From Neostapfia colusana (Eukaryota; Streptophyta; Magnoliopsida; Poales; Poaceae), in assembly GCA_030760725.1 (NCBI GenBank), contig JASWHV010000013.1, forward strand, positions 36,118,699-36,182,698: a stretch of 64,000 bases of DNA, written 5' to 3'. Shown piece after piece: positions 56,305-64,000 of the stretch; the stretch's first letter is position 1; each line of letters opens with the position of its first letter. The notes under the pieces are model-generated. The model worked only from the letters and a program-made list of their open reading frames with translations, was not told the origin of the DNA and searched no databases. The position numbers were made by a program, and so were the translations under genes.

Positions 56305-58127
56305 GGTTTCAATAATCCTACACCTAATGCACATACATATCTCAATATAAGTGAATTTAAAGCAAAACTTGATAAAAATTGTTAAATTCAAACTGAGGCT
56401 TGCCTTGTTGCTGCTGGTCAGTGGTTAGGGTTTCCTCCGGTGGTATAAAGTCCAAGATCCCCGGGGCTTCTTTGACTTCAACGACTACACGTAATCAATT
56501 TAACCACATGTGTTATATTCAATGCAAATGTGTTGATTTAAACATATGAAGATCCTATCTATAGCTAGACCTCTCTTTTGGGTCTTAAATTTTTACTGTG
56601 GCTTGGTGAGAACCTAACCAGAGACTTGGCCAAATTTCATTTGAAACAAAGCTCATTTGAGCACTGCACAAGTAAATGTCTAATTGGCCATTACTAGAGC
56701 TTCTAGGGATTTCCAGGGATTTTAATGGAGCAAGCCATTACTTTCTGGAAACTAGAGTTCATGGTGGTTCTAATGGAGTTGGTTTTATGTAATTTGGAGA
56801 ATACTAGAGAAAACTATGGGCTAATTAAGTTCAGAGGAAATTCAGAAAATGTTTCTGAACATTTTTCCATTTTCTCTGGGTCAGTTCACTTAATCAGACA
56901 ATTAAGTGGACTTAATGAACTTGGATGGATCTGAAATTTGGCATGAGACTCAAGAATATTAAAATGAACATCGTGGCCAAATTTCATAATTTTTCATAAA
57001 GGAAATCTACAGATAAAATTCCGAACAATTTAAATTGGGGACTTAATTCTGGAAAAATATTGTGTTTCAAGGGATGAAACTTGCTTTGATGGAAAGTAAT
57101 CGGAGAGCTGAATCCAACAAAATTTGGTTCACTAAATTTGGATAATCCTAAAGTTATGGGCTTCTAAAGTTTGAACTAAATCTGTGATTCAAATAATTCC
57201 GGAAAAAGTTTAAATGTTTGACGCCGGGCCCAGGGGTGACGTGGCGCCACCAGAGACGCCGACACATGGGGCAACAGAGTCATTTGCATGTAGCCACAAA
57301 TAAATCCAGCACCAAAGATGATCCAGCTCGGTTTAACCGATACTGACACGTGGGACCCACGAGGCTTCTTCTTGCTCGCGCTCCCGCGGCCGACCGCCGC
57401 TCACCTTGCTAGAGCACTCGCCGGAAGGGGATTCCCGTGCCCCGAACTCAACCAAAGTCAGCGCCTCCACCTAAAATTGCTCGGAGAATATGTTGCCGAC
57501 CTTGGCGCCGCCCAACGATCACCGGAAATGGCCGTGCAACGGCGACGACCTCTGTGGCAAGTACGGCAATGTCGCTATGGCGCTGTAGTGCCTCAAAATC
57601 CCTTTAGTTGGCTCCTACAGCTACGCCACGACCTCAGGAGCATAGACCAAGACCCTGATCTTGCGGAAAATTGCGGCAAACATGACTTCATCGTGCTACC
57701 TAGGTCTAAATCCGATGATGATTGGAAAACCCGAAGAACTCGGTGGTTTGTCGACGGTTTCCCGTGGTTCTTGATCATATGGACTGGCACGGACGTTTAT
57801 GGATGGTTTTCTAAGTTGGGGAAGGATTGATTGAATGATGAGCACGAATTTTGAGTTGGATTGCCGCGGTCCATATTGTATGCCGTCGGCAAGAACTGGA
57901 ATTCCAGCGAGCACACGCGGTGGCATTCGGCCGGGGTTGCGGAAAAAGAAGAGTGATCCTAGGTGAACCTTTTGGCGCGCCAAACACAAAGGAAGAGAGA
58001 CGCTCGCGGCCGTGTGATGAGTTTTTGTAGCGGCAGCGACTCACGGCATCGGAGAAGAAAACCGAGCTAGCTATCACGGTCTGGGGCAGCTACCGCTGAT
58101 TGGTCGCTTCGGGGACGTCGAGGGACT
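56305..58127 (-). repeat. LTR fragment F (minus strand)
   Basis: On the minus strand the order of El-1's LTR is seen in part: a GC-rich block at about 58127-57220, AT-rich sequence, then the exon-like segment (56484-56404) and the donor block, ending at 56305 in sequence matching El-1 about 22390. The LTR start is missing on the right (cut by G) and its end is missing on the left (cut by D). The open frames at 57318-57830 and nearby are not supported as genes. Confidence 0.8.
56404..56484 (-). other. Candidate LTR-encoded internal coding exon (F)
   Basis: On the minus strand: after GTGTAG, two bases, 26 open codons (VEVKEAPGILDFIPPEE…, ending QQQQ), one base, then AAG|GCAAGC. The phase is the same as in El-1, El-2, E and A, and it is still open in this broken LTR. 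Confidence 0.45.
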
Positions 58128-58480
58128 GTGACACCCGTTCCGAAAAATGAACCAAGTGAATGCATATTTGTGCCCAGGATGTTCATCACACATACACATG
58201 TATTGCACAAACTGAATTCAGAATATAACCACGTATGAATAATGTTTAAGTACTTTATTACATCGACTCATTGTCTCACTCATGAATGTCTATCTTATTC
58301 TTGCAGCGGAAGACTCTAAATGACAGCGGAAAATGACTAAAACAGCAGGCTCCAATCTTCAACTCCACAGGCATATTGACGGTAGTGCGCACGCCTAGTA
58401 CTCCACATGTTCCTCGAAGTACTCTTCTCCTGTAGCTGATGTATATGTGTGAGACCTATGTGTGCTGAATACATTGGCTA
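58128..58480 (-). repeat. LTR fragment G (minus strand, same superfamily as A)
   Basis: Plus-strand start TGTGACACCCGTTCCG resembles element A's LTR end (1218 onward), followed by a similar 'gagtgaat/caagtgaat' and 'ccaggat' layout. TTTGTGC and GCACAAA near 58165-58205 can pair, in the position of A's hairpin. It carries the terminal exon-like segment. The right end is approximate; H begins at about 58480. Confidence 0.65.
58395..58429 (-). other. Candidate LTR-encoded terminal coding exon (G)
   Basis: After CTACAG on the minus strand: two bases (GA), ten codons reading EEYFEEHVEY, then TAG. It is shorter than in El-1 but acidic and in the same phase. Confidence 0.4.
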
Positions 58481-59497
58481 TGACGATAAAAGTTTTGAAT
58501 TCTGCCAAAACACACTTTTCGTCATGGTCCGACTCTAGGTCCTAGCGCTGACAAGATCCGACGTAAGGTCCGACTTTCTATGGCTAGGTCTGACATGTGT
58601 TTGGTTAGCTCCGGCGGTACGTCCGACTAGCTTTGTTAAGTTGCGGTGCTAGGTTCTGCTATCTTTGGTAAGCTCCGGCTCAAGGTCCGGTGAGCTTTGG
58701 CAAGGTCCGGAGCTAAATCGCAATGGTTCTGTTTTTACCATGCGAATGTTTCGAACATGCTTTACATCTATGGAAAGTTTGCTTAGTATTCTTTTACTAA
58801 GTTTTTGAAGTGTTATTACTGTTTATGGTGGTTAACATTTTGCTATGGTTTGCAACATGCTTATGTGAGGTGTTCATGTAAGGTGTTGTGGTTTTCGGAA
58901 CAAACGTGAGTCAAGTCACGGACTTGTGCTCGAAAGTATTGGTTGTTTATTCATGTGCAGGTGTTGCTTGAGTTGAAGATACGGCTGGTGACGGGATCCA
59001 TTGAACTAGTCTTAGGGAGAAGATGAGGTTCAACAACCATGTTCGAGAGGAATTGAGGTTGAGTTTATCGGGAGGTCGTGCATCATGTTTGGATCAAGAA
59101 CAATGCATATGAAGGTATCGTGGACGTCGTTGGAAGGTTTTTGCACGTGTGCAAGGAGTGAATGGACGTGTCAACATGGTTCCAAGGCGTGATGAAGCGA
59201 TGTGAACATAAAGAATTGGTAGGGAAGGTCCAACCGGCTGGATTATGGACTCAGGCTGCGGCTGAGTCAGTTATGGCCCAAATATGGAAAGATTTGAGTT
59301 GGTTATGATAGGATTTCGTGTGGGACACGAAGTTGAGTTGTTTTAGGAATGTGGGATACGTTCCTAAGGTGTTTGGAAGTCTTAAGATTGCTTCTATCTG
59401 CGTATAGAAGAGTCTTGAGCAGTTATGGAAAGTTTCGATTCAGAAACTGAGTAGGATTAGAGTCCTAATTTGAATTGGGTTGGCCTCCGGGCTGGTT

Positions 59498-59506
59498 ATA
59501 TAATCA
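59498..59506 (+). promoter_or_regulatory. TATA-like box in segment H
   Basis: TTATATAAT in the LTR-like segment H, with AATAAA 58 bases downstream at 59564-59569. This spacing fits a short R region. Confidence 0.4.
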
Positions 59507-59695
59507 AGGGAGGCCAGTGATCATGGTAAGACGACCTTGGGCTGTTCCTCTTATATTTTGACCAATAAAATTCGTAATTTAGAGGTGCTTTTGTGCCTTG
59601 TTTGTCCGACTTGTTTTTGTCAAGTCTTTCTCGTCGAGTTTCTGGACAGCACGACAGTGCTTCGGTGTTTTGATCATAACTCGAGTTTTACAGAT

Positions 59696-59700
59696 CCAAT
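59696..59700 (+). repeat. Target-site duplication of solo LTR E (left copy)
   Basis: CCAAT before TGTAAGGGTC; repeated at 63783-63787. Confidence 0.93.
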
Positions 59701-62282
59701 TGTAAGGGTCTAAGTTTTTGGCACATACTCAAAGTGTTCATCACACCACACACAAATTTCATTTGAAGAAAGTTGATGAACACATTCGAAAAGCAAGTAA
59801 CCACCATCAACATGATCATTAGAGAACAAACTCACACAATGCAAAAGTGGCATTTCCCGCATGCATCATCTAGGGGCTGGGCATATGAAAAACTACTACA
59901 CCTTGCTATGAATTTCCATACCAAGTTTCAACCAAATTCAAAACCTTTTTGAAGTCCTTTGGTTATAGCTAGAAAGAGGGTGGTTTGAACTCAAATTCAA
60001 ATTCAAACTGTTTTCATCCCATGAGTTCAAAAGTGGGAGGCATATTCTTACTCAGCACATTTTTGTAAGCTCACACACCAATTTTCACTCCATTTGGAGT
60101 TGATCTGGACATGAGCTAAGTTTAGCAAATTCAAACTTTATTTGAATTACAAACTGAATATGTGCTGAAATTTGGTCAAACACTTCACAATTTAAATTTT
60201 ACCAATTCCAAATGGGCATGTGGTAAATAATTCAAATCCTAGAGGGTATTAAGGGGGTTACTGTTTTTAGCAGTAAGAGGGAGTTAATTTCAGAGGTTAA
60301 AAGGCGGTGGGACCCACCTGTCATAGAGTGGCTGACCAACACTTGCAACTGAAGCAATGGACTTTGCCTCTGTTCGAGACCACCGAGTGCTGCTCGTATG
60401 CCACCGAGGGGGAACCACCGTGCCACCAGCTGCTTGCCCACGCGCGAGCGACAGGGTCGGTCCCGAGGCCTTCTTAAGGCGCTCCACGCCCTCTGCCGAA
60501 GAAAACTTCGTCTGCTTTCTTCTCCTCGCGTGAACAATGAGCCGAAGCTCTCTTCCCTCCGCCACCTCGGCTCGATCAGAAATCCGGCCGAATCGACCGC
60601 ACCATCCCTCCCCAAGCTGCTAAACCACACCCTGAGCTCTGCACACACCTCCCCGACCCGGAAACGAGCGAGTTCCGGCTCTCCTTGCCCGAGAACGACC
60701 GCCACAGCGGCGACCTAGCATCGGCCGACGATCGGGCGCTCGTGGACAGCCCTCCAAAGGGGTTCTCACGGTCGAGTGATCCAGGCCATGGGAGCGCGCT
60801 GTGTTGTTGCTGCTCTCAACCAAGTCTCAAGCCACGCCGTGAAGCATCGGCGGCGAATTTCATGTTTTCACTCCAGTAAGTTCAACACCAGCAGCCGGTA
60901 CGGTTTCTTCAAATTCTTCCTCTATGATCCCCCATAGGTCGTTAAACTCTGCACATAGGCGCTGGGCTAGCCGGCGATCGTCTTTGCTTTAGGATCCGTC
61001 GCATGAAAACACCTCGGAGCAACGTATTCCGAGCTTTACCAAGCGTGTTCTTTGCGGAGCCAATTGGGCGCACGATGCCGAGCTAGTTGCCATAGTTTCC
61101 GAGCTGATCCATGGCCTTGCCGAGCTTTGCAATCACCCACTGGTTCCGTAGAGCTAGTCGGTCAAGGTTTTGGTGGGCTAGAGACCACGGCAGACGCTGC
61201 CAAACTTCAACCGAGGCCGCCACACTTCGCCGGCCGTCTTCCGATCATCGGTAGTCCCAGAACACCTCACCATCGTGTTCCTCGATGTCGCATACGCTCT
61301 GGCGGTGAGTTTTATCCCGTACGGTGGCCGGAACCGGCGAATCGGCGAGCAGCAGATTGCTCCGGCGAGCTGAGCGCGCGGGCGCGCGAAAACCAGCCGG
61401 AGGAAGAAGAAGCCGGTGGGTCCCAGCTGTCAGCGGTAGAAAATTTAAAACTGGGATCTGCTGTGGCCCGGATCTGGTATGGCTGCGCGCAAAGGACTCA
61501 GTAGCCACGTGTGTCAACTGATGAGGAGCTGACACGTAGCCCCGGGTCCCACGTGCAGTGATTTGAACTTTTCCCGATTTTCAGATTTCATTCAAACTTC
61601 AAATCCTCATAACTTTTGCTAGGAAACTCCAAATCGAGTAAACCAAAATTTGCTGGATTCAGCTCTCTGAGTACATTGCAGCAAATCAAGTTTTACCTCA
61701 TGAAAATCCTTATTTCTCCAGAATTAATTCTTCAAAGTTTAAAATGATTAGAATTTTAACTGGAGAATGCTTTGGAGGAAAATTCTGAAATTTTGCTGGG
61801 ATGTTCAACAAAATATCTCTGAACTACCATAAAAATTTCAGACCCATTAGATCTCATTTGATCCACCTAATTGTGTGATTAATAAAACTGTTCCAGAGAA
61901 AATATAAAATATCCATAAACATTTTCAGGATTTCTCTGAAATTGTTTAGCTCACATCTTTAGTTAGGAGCCTTCAAATTAAGTGAAACTAAATCCATTAA
62001 AAACCTCTGAAAATCTAGTTTTCATAAAGTCATGGGTTGCTCCATGAAAATCCCTAGAACACCATAAGAGCTCCAAATAAGGTCAAGTGCATAATTATTT
62101 GTGGAGAGCTCAAATTAGCTTTGCTGCAGCTAAAACTTGGCCAAGTCTCTGTTTAGGTTTTAACCAAACCACAGTAAAAATTTCAGAGTCAAAGTGTGTC
62201 TAGTGAGACTTATAATCTTCACAAGTTTAAATTCAATTCAAATGCATATAAATTGACACATATTTATATTTCTCATATGTAG

Positions 62283-62363
62283 TCGCTAAGGTTGAGGAGG
62301 AACCCGAAGTCTTAGACTTCATTACTCTGGAAGAGCAGCTAGCCTACAGCCAAGAGCAGCAAG
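62283..62363 (+). other. Candidate LTR-encoded internal coding exon (E)
   Basis: After ATATGTAG: two bases, 26 open codons (AKVEEEPEVLDFITLEEQ…), one base, then AAG|GCAAGC. It shares V-E-E-x-P-E-V-L-D-F with El-1. Confidence 0.5.
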
Positions 62364-63457
62364 GCAAGCTCCGGTTTGCATTAACCTTTTTACAAATTTT
62401 TACTGTTTTGAGAACTTTCTTTGAGTACCAATTACTTCTTGCATTAGAGTCTTGTTTGAAACCCAAATGCATAGCCAAGAAAACCATGGGTTGGGATTAG
62501 GATTGAAAACCCCGTTAGCTACTGCAATATTAAGATAGGGTAAGATTCGGTATAAGTCGAGTAGTTGGAACTACTCGCGAGGATAGGCTAGAGGCACTCG
62601 ACTCGGGTAGAGATAGCAAATGAAACACATGGCAAGAAAAATGAGACCGAGCGGAGAGTAAGGGCAGCAGGACTTTGGGGCCTGGATGCTATAGCTCCGC
62701 TTGTTTCGATTGGGGACCGAGCCGTGTGCGGGCCTGTTGAACAAGCTAGAACAGTACCGAAGACCTACCGGCTATATGGGAACCGGGAAACCGATGTAAC
62801 TCGGGTAGCTGGGTGTTGAGGCATAGCTGGTCGTTCAGAGGGTAGGTTGAGAGCTCGAGGTGTAAATTGGCTGGCGGCACTGTGGATGCGCGCGCAGAGA
62901 CCACTTGTTCGGGATGATTGGACCGGTTCAACACTTGGCTAATGGGTGAAAGGTGGTTGCTTACGACGTCCGTGATGGTTTCTGTAGGCAACATCGAGTA
63001 CAGGCGTATGTGACGGGTTATTCGGGTAACCCTGCAGGTGTAAATCGATTATAATCGCCGTCCCTCACGGTCAGTGAGTACCACTTGTTCACTGTACCAT
63101 GACGTAGAAAGAATAGGCGAGATACATGTTAAAATGTTGCTGATTGAAAGATGGACTTTGATTGTTAATGAGTTGCTGTAGTCTAGAGCTAACTAAAGTT
63201 TTTTTCAACTTTGGGCAAAGTACATGAGAGAAATGTGTTTCTTGTTTGATTGCGGCTCTCTCATGTGCCTTAGAGTAAGCTTCTCTACAACCTGCTGCTA
63301 AAACTTGAAAGTAAGTTTCCACTAATTAGGCGAGTCCTTGCAACTGATTTTACCTCATGTAACCTATAACCCTCCATGTAGAAGTTTCATGTTTAGGAGA
63401 GACGGGTCAGTCTTGCTGAGCCATCATGCTCACTGCTTGTGTTGGAAGCTTTTGCAG

Positions 63458-63546
63458 GGTCTTATGAGGAAGGGACTCCCGAGGAGGAGACGGAACCCCA
63501 GGAGGGGAACCCCGTCGAGTGGGAGTCATGCACGCCGCCGTGTTAG
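63458..63546 (+). other. Candidate LTR-encoded terminal coding exon (E)
   Basis: After TTTTGCAG: two bases (GG), 28 codons starting SYEEGTPEEE and ending EWESCTPPC, then TAG. The same phase as El-1 and El-2; the junction codon becomes GGG (Gly). Confidence 0.5.
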
Positions 63547-63564
63547 TGTGTGTGTGTGTGTGTG
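63546..63564 (+). repeat. (GT)n microsatellite
   Basis: About nine GT units, beginning in the stop codon of the exon-like segment of LTR E. Confidence 0.85.
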
Positions 63565-63718
63565 CTAGCGGGGGACACGTTCACGGGCTGAACGTGAACT
63601 CGATGTGTAGTCTACGCCCGTGAGTGTAGACTGAACATATTTTGTTGTACAAATGTTCATAAACCTTTTTATGTAATAAAACTTTGCTTCCGCTTTGTAC
63701 CTTTGATGTGTGTTATCC

Positions 63719-63739
63719 GGTGCTATGCAACGCAGCACC
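63719..63739 (+). other. LTR terminal hairpin (E)
   Basis: GGTGCT and AGCACC pair around a 9-base loop (ATGCAACGC). Compared with GGTGCC/GGCACC in C, El-2 and D, the last pair has changed on both sides. Confidence 0.65.
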
Positions 63740-63782
63740 CCTCAGCGTGATCCTGGCTCGACAAGACCGTGGGGTCGTGTCA

Positions 63783-63787
63783 CCAAT
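63783..63787 (+). repeat. Target-site duplication of solo LTR E (right copy)
   Basis: CCAAT directly after the LTR end. Confidence 0.93.
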
Positions 63788-64000
63788 TGATGTGATTATT
63801 TTTGGGTTGTCTTCACAACTTGATTATCTATAATCTGTGAAAATTTCACGGTCATTTGATTTGTAGTGTTTCATCTACACGAGTTTCTTTGCAGTGTTGC
63901 AGATCTGGGTTTTACTCGAGTAGAACAGATTGACCCTCGTTTGATCTTTCGATGATAACTTGAGCTTTTCTTGACAGATTTCCATAATTCTTGTTGTCGT
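63788..64000 (+). repeat. Segment H, right part
   Basis: Continuation of H after solo LTR E, by the TSD. It is AT-rich, with no coding feature seen; it runs out of the window. Confidence 0.4.

Larger units (their letters stand above)
58481..59700 (+). repeat. Unclassified LTR-like segment H, left part
   Basis: Low-complexity degenerate repeats of 'gtccga/gtccgg' (58520-58740) are followed by sequence with a TATA-like box (59498-59506) and AATAAA (59564-59569) about 65 bases apart, as expected for the promoter and polyadenylation signals of an LTR. The repeats resemble copia-type LTRs I have seen in grasses, but I cannot name the family. No coding region is recognised. Split at 59700 by solo LTR E. 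Confidence 0.45.
59701..63782 (+). repeat. Solo LTR E (4.08 kb)
   Basis: Starts TGTAAGGGTC, ends GGGGTCGTGTCA, flanked by CCAAT. There is no internal domain. Plan as in the other long LTRs: AT-rich start, GC-rich block 60290-61560, AT-rich stretch, exon-like segments (62283-62363 and 63458-63546), hairpin 63719-63739. Its first 0.3 kb matches the start of D's 5' LTR at 16444. Confidence 0.93.

Noticed and set aside
57318..57830. 170-codon plus-strand frame
   Set aside because: It lies antisense in the GC-rich block of LTR fragment F, with no motif and no codon pattern that stands out.
58520..58740. CRISPR-like short repeats
   Set aside because: The words are irregular, have no constant spacer length, and the context is a plant LTR.

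Overview
This window looks like nuclear DNA from a grass (Poaceae), probably from a gene-poor, repeat-rich region. I infer this from the Ty3/gypsy chromovirus content, the very long (about 4 kb) LTRs, the tRNA-Met type primer sites (TGGTATCAGAG) and the layered nesting. I see no ordinary host gene, tRNA, rRNA or CRISPR array. Nearly every base can be assigned to an LTR retrotransposon. The coding copies resemble the Tekay/Del chromovirus clade: gag with a CCHC knuckle, DSGAT protease, FIDD reverse transcriptase, RNase H, HHCC/DDE integrase and a C-terminal chromodomain. Clade and host are recognised by eye and were not computed. The letter names A to H, El-1 and El-2 are mine.

Layout from left to right. 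A minus-strand element A (its LTR is 1218-4633, and its first ORF is 997-227) sits in the leader of an old plus-strand element B. B has a leader at 4634-6065, a broken gag-protease at 6066-7640, a broken pol at 12109 to about 15084, and a truncated 3' LTR at 14996-16443. A 4.46 kb solo LTR, C, splits B between protease and RT, with the target duplication ACATT. Element D starts at 16444 inside B's LTR. El-2 (18484-47205, TSD ACTAC) is inserted in D's 5' LTR. The intact El-1 (19680-34093, TSD ATATT) is inserted in El-2's 5' LTR. D resumes at 47211 with a deleted, degenerate pol and ends at 56304. Next come minus-strand LTR fragments F and G, then an unclassified LTR-like segment H that carries a second solo LTR, E (59701-63782, TSD CCAAT). 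The insertion order is B, then D, then El-2, then El-1. The pre-insertion sites survive in the partner LTRs: 44337-44341 for El-1 and 54158-54162 for El-2.

El-1 is the only copy that looks functional. It has one 1510-codon gag-pol frame with every catalytic residue I checked, LTRs of identical length (3993 bp), perfect TSDs, and an intact PBS and polypurine tract. El-2 is a recent casualty with one frame shift and four stops. B and D are older wrecks.

Three patterns are not explained by the standard retrotransposon map. (1) A's first ORF begins with a copy of the histone H3 tail around Lys9 (M-I-R-T-A-R-K-S-T-G-G). (2) LTRs of several families contain two exon-like acidic ORF segments. They are bounded by TAG on the left and AG|GCAAG (a GC-type donor) on the right, then by CAG and a stop codon, always in the same phase and always rebuilding a glycine codon at the junction. 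(3) A hairpin near the 3' end of the LTRs is kept by compensatory changes. In addition, solo LTR C carries about 0.37 kb of antisense leader plus gag sequence.
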